Shown: piece after piece, positions 11,931 through 24,400 of the stretch
How positions within the stretch are numbered: the first letter of the stretch is position 1
Layout: each line of letters opens with the position of its first letter
DNA from: Danio rerio
Taxonomy: Eukaryota > Chordata > Actinopteri > Cypriniformes > Danionidae
DNA length: 64,000 nucleotides
Direction of reading: 5' to 3'
NCBI RefSeq assembly: GCF_049306965.1
Contig: NC_133184.1
Span: 7,302,501 to 7,366,500, forward strand
Position numbers and translations under genes: made by a program
The notes under the pieces: model-generated
Told to the model about the DNA's origin: nothing
What the model saw: the letters and a program-made list of their open reading frames with translations, nothing else
Database searches by the model: none

Positions 11931-12090
11931 TGCCCAGCAGGCACAGGTTGACATTGTACTGTACCCCAACGCCATGGGACGTTGCATAGACTCATCGTCA
12001 GGCCTGTCAATGTCCAACGTTGGTGCATTTTTTGGTTACATTTCAATGCAACCTAATAACAACAAAAATCCTAATTGATGTACAGCTTGA

Positions 12091-12440
12091 CATTGTGGTC
12101 TATCAGACATTGGATTTTGGTTGCCATACCTGACAAAAAAATGCCAGTATTTGACGTCAATATGACGTTGAATTAAGATGTTGGCTAGACGTTGGATTTT
12201 GGTCACTTTCCAGCAGAACCTAAAATCAACCAAATATCAATGTCATTTCACATCGTAATTGGATGTCAAAATAACGTCGTCCTTAGATGCTTGTGACCTA
12301 AATCTAACCTTATATTAACGTCTTATGAAGTTGTGTGTCTGCTGGGTCAGTATAAAACATTGCCATGTATCCATAGTATGTGTTCTGGAGCATTTAGGTG
12401 ATAATCTCACATAAAAATACATAGAAATTGTTGTAAATTA
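12091..12440 (+). repeat. Segmental direct repeat, unit 1
   Basis: About 340 bp is repeated in the same orientation at 12765-13100. Shared blocks include GACGTTGGATTTTGGTCA, CTAAATCTAACCTTATATTA and GTGTGTCTGCTGGGTCAG. The unit itself contains TTGGATTTTGG sub-repeats. Confidence 0.88.
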
Positions 12441-12459
12441 ACAGTTAAAAAACAAAATA

Positions 12460-12735
12460 AATTTGACATTTATTTGATTAAAAAAAATACAATACAAACA
12501 GTTAAATATTTATATTTACAATGATTTAACTGCATTTCTTTGATGCAAAACTGAATTTTACTCCAAGGTCAAATGGTCCTACAGAAATCAGTCTAATGTG
12601 CTGATTTACTATTTAACAACATTTCTTATTAGCAATGTTTAAACTGTTCAACCCAGGCTCAATACGGACACATACCCCGATTTCTGGGGACAGCGAAATA
12701 CATAACTGGAGGTACATCTGCTCACGTTTTTTTTT
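12460..12735 (+). repeat. Direct repeat shared with 14180-14430
   Basis: Blocks ACAATACAAACAGTTAAATA, TTTACTCCAAGGTC, AAACTGTTCAACC and CCCCGATTTCTGGGGACAGC recur in the same order at 14180-14430. It lies between the two units of the 340-bp duplication. Confidence 0.85.
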
Positions 12736-12764
12736 TTTTTTTTGTTATCAATATGACGTCTACC

Positions 12765-13100
12765 AGACATTGGATTTTGCTTGCCATACCTGACCAAAAA
12801 AAAAAAAATGCCAGTACTTTTTATGCCATAAGATGTTGGCTAGACGTTGGATTTTGGTCACTTTTCGGCACAACCTAAAATCAACCAAATATAAATGTTA
12901 TTTCACATCGTTATTGTCAAAATAACGTTGTCCTTAAATGCTTGTGACCTAAATCTAACCTTATATTAACGTCTTATGAAGTTGTGTGTCTGCTGGGTCA
13001 GTATAAAACATTGCCATGTATCCATAGTCTGTGTTCTGGAGCATTTAGGTGATAATCTCACATAAAAATACACATAAATTGTTGTAAATTAATAGTTTAA
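12765..13100 (+). repeat. Segmental direct repeat, unit 2
   Basis: Second copy of 12091-12440, diverged by small indels and substitutions, including a longer A-run after CATACCTGACC. Confidence 0.88.
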
Positions 13101-13183
13101 AAAAGCAATTTTACAATTTTATTTTAATTCATTGATATTGCTAGTGATTGTGTTCAGTTAATACAAAAAAGGGTGAATGAATG

Positions 13184-13223
<40 letters not shown>
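13184..13223. repeat. (AAT)n microsatellite
   Basis: An uninterrupted run of about 13 ATA/ATAATA units. Confidence 0.95.
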
Positions 13224-14175
13224 TTCATTGCACTGAATAAATGCAAATAAAATAACATGGATCCATGTGCTGATTATTTGCTATAACAGCTGTGATCTTT
13301 AAAATAACCCAATAAAGTAAATATATTGTGACGTGAATTCATATTATTAATCGTACAGTGCAAATAAAAAAAAAATTATAATACTTAAAATAAAAACGTA
13401 ATTTTAAAAATTACACGAACATGCATGCTGGTCTGAAATTCAGCATTTTAAATGAGGTAAATTGGCATTATATTTATAAAAAAGCATCTTTTTTTTTAAA
13501 TAATACATTTTTTTTGTTGTTGTTGTTATTGATATATTCTTGTGATTACCCACAAATCACATATTCAGTCTCATATTTAGTGAGAATAATTTATTTAGGA
13601 TGGGTATTTTCAAAAGCAAGCCGACCATAATCTGATATTTCAAAGTACATGATATACTTTACAGTCACATTATTTAACATTTAACTTAAAATAACAGAAA
13701 TCTTCAAACCTAATAGGTGTCAGAAAATCAACAGGTTATACAATGTACCAATACATATAAACCTACGAATGGAATCACGGAAATAAATAAAACACATGAT
13801 TAGAAAGGGAATAATCATATTAATCAAATGAACAACAAGAAAAAAATACAAGAAAAGGTAAACCTGAGAAACACTGAGCAATACAGTATATTACACGGGA
13901 ACAAATATATAGTTTTGGGTAAAACATTTACAGAAGCATCAGTTTCTAATCCTGAGATCTCAGGACACTTTTGCTCGAGTCTGAACCTGAATTTGTTTCA
14001 CCTTCATCTCTAAGAGATATACACTGTTGTGTTGTGCTGTATTGTGGCACTTTTACAAAACACATTACCAGCAAGATATTTACTTACAGATTTGTTTTGT
14101 GTTGATGCCTACACATGGCAATAATTCAGTAAGACTTGTAATGTTTTTGAAAAAGTCTCTCATCTCATATGCTTC
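13224..14175. other. AT-rich intergenic DNA
   Basis: No supported gene, RNA or named repeat; only short incidental frames. Confidence 0.5.
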
Positions 14176-14179
14176 TGAC

Positions 14180-14915
14180 TGCATTTATGTGATCAAAATA
14201 CAATACAAACAGTTAAATATCTATATTTACAATTTAAATAATTGTATTTAACTGCATATCTTTGATACAAAACTAAGAAATTTACTCCAAGGTCTGATTG
14301 CTGATTTGCTGTTCAAAAACATTTCTTATTAGCAATGATAAAACTGTTCAACCTAGGCTCATTACGGATACATACCCCGATTTCTGGGGACAGCGAAATA
14401 CGTAACTGGAGGTACGTTTGCTCACAGTTTTTGATTTTGCTGTGTAGGCTTTTTGATGATCTCAAGTGTGTCTTGCACATACTCTTCTCGCATAAATCTA
14501 CCAGAGGGCGCAATATAGACTTCAGCCGACCAGGCTAGCTCACTGTCGAATTACTGACTGACCCACCTACCCCCTTTCCTAAACCCAACCAATAGTGTTT
14601 TTAAAAGCATTCTAGAAAAAAAAAGCAGTTGAGTGATTTCACCATGCTTTCAGCCTGTTTTTTTATTTTTATTAATTTACCTGCTTTCTGGAACCGCTCC
14701 ACTCAAACCCTTTAGTTGCGGTCAACTCAGCTCCACGTCTCAAGTCCATCTGCATACGTGGTGAGCAACTGAGCAAACTGGTAACACTGGAAAAGCCGCC
14801 TGTGCGGAGGTAAAAGGTCAGCTGGAAACGCTAAAAGGAACAGAAGACGTCGGCGGCATCATACCGCCCATAGCGTTCATTTGAAAACAAAATGCTGGTT
14901 ACATAATTCCTCTCC
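14180..14915 (+). repeat. Composite interspersed repeat
   Basis: The first 250 bp copies 12460-12735. The remainder (from about 14390) matches the repeat at 1425-2070, so the two units are parts of one longer family or adjacent insertions. Confidence 0.7.
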
Positions 14916-15192
14916 AAAAATGTAGACAGGTATGTATCCACAATGAGCCTGTGTTGCAAATGTTTGTGTTATTAAACAGTACAAAAATTAAAAAAAATGG
15001 AGAGTGAGTAAATGATGACAATTTTCATTTCTGGGTGAACTATCCCTGTAAATTGTAAAAAAAAAACATTAAACAAATTCATACTTTCAGAGCAAAAGAA
15101 ACTTCTTTGGAAAATTTAAAAAATATATGCTTAATTATTGAATTCATAGTTCACATGGGGAGAATGCAAGCAACATAAATAGGTAAACCTAA

Positions 15193-15467
15193 AGGAAGGG
15201 GTAGTTCACCCAACAATAAAAATTTCACTGGAGTGCTTCTGAACACATCTGAACTGTTGAACACAAAACAAGATAATCTTGTTCGATGATGTTGGAGAAA
15301 AAAACAGCCTTTGACATCCATCAGAAGAACAGAACATATTCTAGTCAATGACTGGCATTTTCCAACATTCTTAGGTATATCTTTGTGTTTAATAGAAGAA
15401 AGATACAAGAGTACAGGGATGAGTAAATTATGTCAGAATTGACATTTTTGGGTGAGCTGTCCCTTTA
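15193..15467. mobile_element. Palindromic MITE (GGGTAGTTCACCC family)
   Basis: Starts GGGGTAGTTCACCCAACA and ends TTGGGTGAGCTGTCCCTTT, an inverted pair. A related 3' fragment lies at 14996-15052. Confidence 0.75.
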
Positions 15468-15469
15468 TA

Positions 15470-17650
15470 CGGAAACCCTGAAGGAACGTGATGGTGGGGA
15501 AAAAAATTGGAGGAGGAAGAAAAAAAAAATGATAGGAAAACATATTTCTAAGGTTTTTGCGTTCCCTCGCAAAGATTTTGCATTATCTCGCAAAGATGTT
15601 TTGCGTTCCCTCGCAAAGATGTTTTGCACTCCCTTGCAAAGATGTTTTGTGTTATCTTGGAAAGATGTTTTGCGTTATCTTGCAAAGATGTTTTATTTTC
15701 CCTTGCAAAGATGTTTGCGTTATCTCGGAAAGATGTTTTTCATTATCTCGCAATAATGTTTTGCGTTATCTCGCAAAGATGTTTTGCGGTTCCTTGCAAA
15801 GATGTTTTGCGTTATCTTGCAAAGATGTTTTACGTTCCCTTGCAAAGATGTTTGCGTTATCTCGGAAAGATGTTTTGCATTCTCTCGCAATAATGTTTTG
15901 CGTTATCTCGCAATAATGTTTTGCGTTATCTCGCAATAATGTTTTGCATTATCTCACAATAATGTTTTGAGTTATCTCGCAATAATGTTTTGCATTATCT
16001 CACAATAATGTTTTGAGTTATCTCGCAATAATGTTTTGCGTTATCTCGCAATAATGTTTTGTGTTATCTCGCAATAATGTTTTGCATTATCTTGCAATAA
16101 TGTTTTGCATTTTCTCGCAATAATGTTTTGAGTTATCTCGCAATAATGTTTTGAGTTATCTCGCAATAATGTTTTGCGTTATCTCGCAATAATGTTTTGC
16201 GTTATCTCGCAAAAATGTTTTGTGTTATCTCGCAATAATGTTTTGCATTATCTTTCAATATTGTTTTGCGTTATCTCGCAATAATGTTTTGCATTATCTA
16301 TCAATAATGTTTTGCGTTATCTTGCAATAATGTTTTGCATTATCTATCAACAATGTTTTGCGTTATCTCGCAATAATGTTTTGCATTATCTATCAATAAT
16401 GTTTTGCATTATCTCGCAATAATGTTTTGCATTATCTATCAATAATGTTTTGCGTTATCTCGCAATAATGTTTTGCATTATCTATCAATAATATTTTGCG
16501 TTATCTCGCAAAGATGTTTTGCGTTATCTCGGAAAGATGTTTTGCGTTCCCTTGCAAAGATGTTTTGCATTATCTCGCAAAGATGTTTTGCGTTCCCTTG
16601 CAAAGATGTTTTGCGTTAACTCGCAAAGATGTTTTACGTTCCCTTGCAAAGATGTTTTGCGTCATCTCGGAAAGATGTTTGCGTTATCTCGGAAAGATGT
16701 TTTGCATTATCTCGCAATAATGTTTTGCGTTATCTCGCAATAATGTTTTGCGTTATCTCGCAATAATGTTTTGAGTTATCTTGCAATAATGTTTTGCGTT
16801 ATCTCGCAATAATGTTTTGCATTATCTATCAATAATGTTATGTATTATCTCGCAATAATGTTTTGCATTATCTATCAATAATGTTTTGCATTATCTCGCA
16901 ATAATGTTTTGCATTATCTATCAATAATGTTTTGCATTATCTCGCAATAATGTTTTGCATTATCTATCAATAATGTTTTGCATTATCTCGCAATAATATT
17001 TTGCATTATCTCGCAATCATGTTTTGCGTTATCTCGCAATAATGTTTTGCGTTATCTCGCAAAAATGTTTTGCGTTATCTCGCAATAATGTTTTGCATTA
17101 TCTATCAATAATGTTTTGCGTTATCTCGCAAAGATGTTTTGCGTTATCTCGGAAAGATGTTTGCGTTATCTTGCAAGGCTGTTTCTCCATTAACACTTCC
17201 TGTTCACTTCATTCATGTAAACCCTCCCTTTTTTGCCAAGATTCTCCCATATTTTACCATTCTATCCCACTTTCTTTCCATTGAAGCTGTGCGTCGATGT
17301 GCACAGCTTTAATGTTAAGAAAGTGAATGCAGACATTTTAATATTTATTTCAGCGTGCTTTCAAGATTAAAAATATGGTAAAATACTTAATGATGGGATG
17401 AAAGTGGGATAGAATGGTATAATATGCGAGAATTTCGGCAAAAACGTGAGGGTTTACATGAATGAAGTGAACAGGAAGTGTTTGTGGAGAAACAGTTTTG
17501 CAAGATAACGCAAAACATCTTTTTGAGGGAATGCAAAAAAGCTAAAAATATGTTTTCCTATCACTCTGTTATTTTTCTCAACCCCAGTTTTTTTTTCTTC
17601 CACCAATTTTTTTCCCCACCATCAAGTCCTTTCCTGGTCTCTGTACCTTT
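15470..17650. mobile_element. Foldback element carrying an expanded minisatellite
   Basis: Outer arms GATGGTGGGGAAAAAAATTG and ATGATAGGAAAACATATTT at 15489-15547 recur inverted at 17549-17623. Inner arms are also inverted: CACTTCCTGTTCACTTCATT at 17201-17220 and its reverse complement near 17461-17480. The centre is an AAGCTGTGC / GCACAGCTT hairpin at 17284-17311. No transposase frame is present. Confidence 0.85.
15545..17180 (+). repeat. 23-bp minisatellite, about 71 units
   Basis: Consensus unit AATAATGTTTTGCGTTATCTCGC with variants: AAAGATG for AATAATG, TTCCCTTGC for TTATCTCGC, and TTATCTATC. AAAGATG units cluster near the ends and at 16500-16700; AATAATG units fill the rest. The unit length is not divisible by 3, so all frames read a 23-residue period over 69 nt; these ORFs are not genes. 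Confidence 0.97.
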
Positions 17651-17761
17651 AAGAGGTTCAGTGACTGAAAAATGTGTGACTGTCCCTCAATAAAACACAA
17701 ATTCTGGTTCACTTCCAGACTGCACTGCTTTAAAGTCTGAGTGAAATTAGAATTTTCAATG

Positions 17762-17767
17762 TTTATT
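17762..17767 (-). promoter_or_regulatory. Possible cracdl poly(A) signal
   Basis: AATAAA on the minus strand, about 460 nt after the cracdl stop. Use is not proven. Confidence 0.3.
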
Positions 17768-18223
17768 TTGCTAGCGCACATTGTCATTCTTTAGGTGAAC
17801 AATCGATTAGTGCATTCCACTGAAAAAAAAAGTTTGTTGGGATAATCTTTAAATCAAAGAATAACTATTTTTTTCCATGTTTGGAGTGGTGGTCCTTCTG
17901 TTGACATCAGTTTGATGCTACACTCTCAATATTTTTAACCACGCCCCTCTTATCGTTAGTTTGATATGAGGGAATGATGCACAAAAAGAAAGCTCCACCC
18001 CCTACTCAATATTCAGTTTCAGTTGGAAGTACTTCAACATACTGAAATAAAAGTCTCAGCAACTTCTGGTTTATGCTGACATTAACATCAACTTAACATC
18101 CAATGAGCTTCATCTGGAGCAAACCAGTCACTTTAAATCCACATTCAACATAAAAAACCCTTCAAACTTACAAACCTTACACAAAGAATCAGCATTCAAC
18201 CCCAAATTTAACCTCTGTCACCT

Positions 18224-18405
18224 TTAGTCCATAGACATATCACTCCATGCCAGCGATTTCCTCTTGGCGAGCTCCATCCAGGACGGTTGCCCACTGTCCC
18301 GCGCTGACTGCAGAGGAGATGACGATGGTGAGGATGAAGGTGATTTCTGCTGCCCCTTTTCCTCTCTTTCTGCTGACCTCACAGGAACAGAAGACACAGA
18401 TGCTT
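18224..18405 (-). CDS. cracdl: cracdl coding exon 10 (terminal)
   Basis: Acceptor TTTCCAG, a Ser-rich stretch, then the conserved C-terminus PSWMELAKRKSLAWSDMSMD and a TAA. Human CRACDL ends with PAWLALAKRKAKAWSD plus a few residues. Confidence 0.93.
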
Positions 18406-21400
18406 CTGGAAACATCAACAACAAGTATGAGCGTACATTTGAACTGTAACTGGCATTTAAATCTCATACTTTGTTGCTCACTTACGCGATGATGAACTTG
18501 AGTCAGGTCCCGTGCCGGACACCTTTGAGATCGACGGTCGGAAAGGACGGTCGGAGACTGCTGACTGAGGTGCACTTCGGGACTCTGATGAGCTTTTCTG
18601 ATCAATATTCTAGTGGAATCAGTAAAATGGTCTACAATGTTTACCAAATTAAACATTACAAGTAGAATATGTGCAAATATACTAAGACTACGCCTGTTGT
18701 AGTCCTATTCATTGTTCATATCGATGTCAACATTGCCAATTTTACATTGTCCTGTTTTATTTGGGAGTATGCTGTTGTATGTCGTTGTATTTGCACTGTA
18801 TTTTGCACTGTCTGCAGCCAGCACCTAAGCTTTTCACTCATCACAGCACACATGCTGCTGATGATGTGACAATAAAAGTCATTTGATTTGATTTGACACT
18901 ACAAATGTCCAGAAATCATAGACTTTTAGGTTAATTTATTGATTTTTATTTATATTATTGATAGTAACTCTTTAGTTTAAGTATCATTTCTCATTAATAC
19001 ATTATGGTTTGTCAGCTGTGGTCTGATGGAACTAAGATTGAACTGGCCATAATGACCAGTGTTACATTTGGAGGACAAATGGGAAAGCTTACAAGCCTAG
19101 GAACACCATCCCAACTGTGAAGTATGTGGCGGCAGCATCATGTTGTAGGGCTGTTTTGCTGCAGGAGGGACTGGTCCACTTTACAGCATAGATGGCATCA
19201 TGAAGAAAGAACGTTATGTAGAAATACTGAAGAAACATCTCTAGACATCAGCCAGGAAATTAAACAATGGCTGAAAATGGGTCTTTCAAACATGACTCTA
19301 AGCATGCTGCCAAATTAGTTAAAATGTGCTTTAAGAACAACAGAGTGAATGTTTTGAAGTGGCCATCACAAAGCCCTGAGCTCAATCCTATAGAAATATT
19401 GTGGGCGGAGTTGAAAAAGCTTGTGCGAGCAAGACTGACTCAGTTACACCAATTCTGTCAAGAGGAATGGGCCAAAATTCCAGCAAACTATTGTGAGAAG
19501 CTTGTGGATAATACCCAAAACATCTGACCAAAGTTATACAGTTTAAAAGCAAAGCTAAAAAAATACCAATGAAATATATTTAAACGTTTGACTGTCTAGA
19601 AATTAATAAAAAATTCTCTCATTATTCTGGCATTTAGCAAATGTAAATCATGTAGGTAATCCTAACAGACCTAAAATACTAAATGTCAAGCAGGGTTTAC
19701 CATCAGACAGTTTTTTAAATAGCTATGTTCCTTTTTTTTAGAGTGTATGTAACCTTCTGATTTCAACTGTAGACGCAATCACCTGTTACAAATCTTGTGA
19801 ACACTTATGATGTCTTACAGTGCTCTAGATCTGTCCGTTTCAGACTGTTGAATGTTTTTTTTTTCTCACATAGACTAATTAGCACGATTATGCATTCATA
19901 TATACTGGCACGGACCATTACAGGGGTGGTCACATGTTTATTATATAGTCTATTATGTTAATTATTAATATTATCATTCAAGATACAGATCAGGTGTCCT
20001 TCAGGGGGATCAAGCGTTAATTAGGGAGGTCAATCCCCCCTAAACCCCCTGTAATTTGCACTCTGTGTGCAGTCACAATAAAATCACATGTAGATAATGT
20101 GGAACCTAGAAACACACCTGAAACATGTGAAACATTTGATTTGGTTTTAAAACAGTTTTATGTAAAACTCATGCGACACCATTTAACAAATGGTGGAAAA
20201 ACATTCCAAAACCATGTGTTTTAACCATAGACTGTAAAATATATAGACGTAGTATCCGTGACGTCACCCATAGGTTTCTAAAGAGCGCAAAAGAAGCCAC
20301 AAGTAGGCGCGGCCAACCGTCGCCATTTTGTTGGCGCGTCATCACACCCACGGCGGGATACCAAACAAGGGCAAAGAGGCGAAGAGTGAGCGGAGCTACA
20401 GACACCTGCTGACATTTAGCTTGGACCTGGTTCAGACACACTTTACTTTATCACATGTGACTTGTTTGTATTCTCACCACTTGTGCTTGGTTGTATACTA
20501 TATCAATAAAGTGTTTAGACTTTTAAAAACACTGCTGTAATACATTGAGCAACTAAACACTGTTCTTATGACGTTTTTCAACAGAAGGGAAAACGCAAAT
20601 TACTTCCAAACACTTCAGATATAGTCTGTGTTAGTAAATGTAAGACTATTGATGAAATCCAGCATAACACCGTATGACAACGCTTCAGATGACTGTTCTA
20701 GAGCCTACAGCTAATCAATCTGACAGATTCTGGAGTGCATTACAGCTCTAAATATAAATATAAACGATAAATGATCTTAAATAAAACAAATACATGTATA
20801 GAGATGGTATATAAGTATGTAACTTTACTCACATGGGAAACGGAGGCTACGTGAATGGTTTGTGAGCACAATTAAGTTCACTCAGCATGCCATGCCATCT
20901 AATAATTGAAGGAAACAAGTCCAAAAGGCAGTTGACTGTGTAAAGCCACATAAAACAACACAGAAATATGATAAATATGCCGAGTTCAGTGGCTAATCTG
21001 CAGGATTCAGCTGAGGTGACGTGACGGCGACCAACGAGACCTATCTGTCACTCAAGTGGCCACGCCCTTAATTATGCAAACTTAATATAACTTAATATAA
21101 AGGAAACGGATGAGTTATAAAAAATTCACCCCCCTCACAGTTGTCATGAAGGGTAATATTAGCTGTATTAACCAAAATCTTGTTTTGTACCAGGCTGTAA
21201 ACACCTTTTTTTCTGCTGTAAAGTTGGCCATTCTAACAGTGGGCTCAATTGAAATTTGCTCTGTTTTGGAGCCAGGAGCGGCCAGGACTAGCGGAATTTC
21301 GGATGATTTGCAGTTTTAGTTACTTCCGTATTGGCTTCCTGAGAGAGAGCGGGAGGTTGCCGCTTGGTTTTAACACGTGAAGCTGATTTAGTTTTTTTCT

Positions 21401-24400
21401 TAAGAAAGGATTTTGCTTGAAAATGATATAGAATTAAAGAAATCAAATGTGCTTGAATGTTAAATAATACCTTAGTTGCGGTAGTTGTTTGGTTTTCCCA
21501 TCGCTGCACCAGCGAGCTCTTGTTTCCTAATCCTGCGGCCCACACTGCTCTGCCATCTTCAGGTGTGGACCCCTTCCCCTGAAGCACAGATGCCCTGTCA
21601 GCTTTTCCTGAGATTACGGTGGGCTCTACCTCCTCATTCAGAGCCTGTTCCTTCAAGACAGTACTGGCAGACTGTTGGACGCCCAGGTGGGATGTCACCT
21701 TTGGGCTTGAGAATAAATGTGGGGGACCAGGGGGAGGTGTGGGTTGCTGTATAGCTTGCGAGGGCCTCTGTGATGCTGATCGAAATGGCGAAGACTGCTG
21801 GATGGGTGGTATCGGTGTTGGCTGTTTTGATGCATGTATGTTCGATGTGCTTGTAACCGAAGACTGAGTTGGTTTTACTATTGAATTACAGACTTGAGTT
21901 TTAGACTGAAACTGAACATCTTTTGTGCTGTCAATTACAGGCTGAGTAGTGGTTGAACTTGCTGATGGTTGGCTTGTTGTTGTTCTAGTTTGAGTCTGCA
22001 CCGGTGTGACCTGAGTGTTAGATTGTGTGGGTCTTCCAGAGGGATGTGCACAAGGTGGTTGTTTTGTGTCTATGGGTTTGAGTTGAGGTTGTGTAGCTGT
22101 CGGCTGGCTTGTTATGTTTGGAGTGGTTTTTGGGTTGGCTTGAGATGATTGGACTTGTGTTGTGCTTGAGGTTGATGGTCGTGATTGCAAGCTTGGAAAC
22201 TCCGGCAGTCTACTGGTGAAGAGCTGTTGGAGACTTCTGGTCTTCTCTCTGGCCATCTCCATCCAGGACACCTCTGAAGGTGTGGATGTTGGTACCGTCT
22301 CCTGAGAGGACACAGCTGGGGTCTCAACTGGAGGCAAGTCTGTACATTCTTTGGGGGGTGAAGGTGCAATCTTAGTGTCTGATGATGACGGCTGAGGAGG
22401 CTCTGAAAAAAAGATGAGAATATTTATTTATCAGAAAAAAATGTAATTTTGGGCAAAGTTGGCCACATGCATACATAAGGTTCCTTTGATGCAAATTTAT
22501 TTATTCAGCTGCGCCACAACCATTATAAAGGCTATCCACTTGTTAAGCTAAGACTTATCGGTGAGGTATGGAATACTGTTTCCTGGTCCAAGCTTATTTG
22601 AACTGAGAAAATATTAATTCATGGCTTTTTTTTAGTCCTATCACACATTAAATTGATTTTTCTTATAAAATTATAGTGTACACCACAGTCTCTGGACTTG
22701 CTGCATCTCAAATACCAATATTTTAACAATTTATAAAAAATTAATCACTTTCTGAACTTTCTAAAATGTGTTTAGGAGCCAAAATGAACTTGTTTGCTTT
22801 GGTGAGCTGTTTTGAACTGCCTCAAACTTAGTTTTAGCTTTGTTGTTCGAAGTGACGTCATTTCCTTTCATTCTTCGACTTTGTTTGAAGTATACCAGGG
22901 CCTTAAAATAATTGTTAATACACCAAGGAACGCATTCATTCACTTATCTTTCGGCTTAGTCTCTATTTCAGAAGTCTCCACAGAGAAATGAACCGGCAAC
23001 TCTTCAAGCATATGTTTTACACAGCAGATGCCCTTCCAGCCGCAATCCGGTTTTGGGAAACACCCATACACTCTCATTCACAGACAGTCATACACTACGG
23101 CCAATTTCGTTTATTCAGTTCACCTAAAGCGCATGTCTTTGGACTGTGGGGGAAACTGGAGGTAACCCACCTGAACATTAAGAGACCATGCAAACTCCAT
23201 ACAGAAATGCAACTGGCCCAACCAGGACTGAAACCAGCAACCTTCTTGCTGTAGGGCACCAGAACTAATCCCTGAACCACCTCATACTATTTAGGCAAAT
23301 TAAAGGAGTTTACATAGTGAGCTGCATTTACATTAATCTTGTGACATAAAAACAGACTACATGGGTCAGTCCAAAGCACAAACATTCTTCCTCATAAGCA
23401 ATTGAGTTTTCATATCTTTTGTTTATTAGAATAGATTAGAGGGGATTTGTTGTGAATATTAGTAAGACTGTTTGGTTTTGTTTGGTTCTTTTATTTAGCG
23501 CCACCCATAGCCAGTCTTTCTAACATTTAATTGTGTATTGTCTTTAACCTTGTATATACCTCACTCACTGATTCACCCTCACCTTTTTGTAAATAAATCA
23601 CTTATTTTTCAACGTATTCTTGCTGTCCATCCTTACTTTGTATCACAATTTGTTTTTGATTTTTTTTTTTTGCAATAACTAATTCCTCTGTTTAATGTGC
23701 AACTCCACTCCCCTAGACAAAAAGGGGTTGTAACAGTAGTGTTAAAAACTAACAAGGAACCTCATCCACTGTTTAAAACTAAGCCCAGAATTGATTGAAG
23801 AGAGAATATTGATGCATTTTGAAAATCTCTAAATCAATGCAGACTTGATTTCTTGGATGATTTTTTTTGGCAAACTCAATATGCTCCACATATTCTGTTG
23901 GCACAAATAAACACAGACAAATGGCAACAGATGTCAAATATTGGTAAAACACTTATTTGACAAAACTAGATGAACAAATCAGTTGAAGTTCATTGGAGTC
24001 TGTTAGTGCAGTGCGAATTGATCTTTACAAGTTGATTCTCAATCAAAAAGTCACACAATTGTGAGCACAGTTAAGGCCAATTACAATTCATTGTCAATTC
24101 TTTATGATTTTGCTTTTTTCTTTTCAGTTCAGTCCCTTAATTTATCTGGACAGCGGAATAAACTACCAACTTAATAAACACTCATTCACACTCATACACT
24201 ACGGACAATTTAGCCTACCCAATTCATATTTACCGCATGTCTTTGGACTGTGGAGGAAACCCACGCCAAGGCAAGGAGAACATGCAAACTCCACAAAGAA
24301 AAGCCAACTGACCCAGCAGAGGCTCAAACCACCAGCCTTCTTGCTGTGAGGCGAATGTTCTACCCACTGTGCCGCTGTGCAGCCACTGCATACCTTAAAT

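Noticed and set aside
15545-17180. CRISPR-like array
   Set aside because: Units are contiguous with no unique spacers, and the genome is vertebrate.
15430-17284. Cys/Phe-rich ORFs on the plus strand
   Set aside because: Translations of a 23-bp minisatellite; open frames follow from the unit lacking stops.
23448-23735. Possible solo LTR (TGTTGTGAA to TTGTAACA)
   Set aside because: The flanks GGATT and GTAGT do not match and no TATA-like box is in place; too weak.
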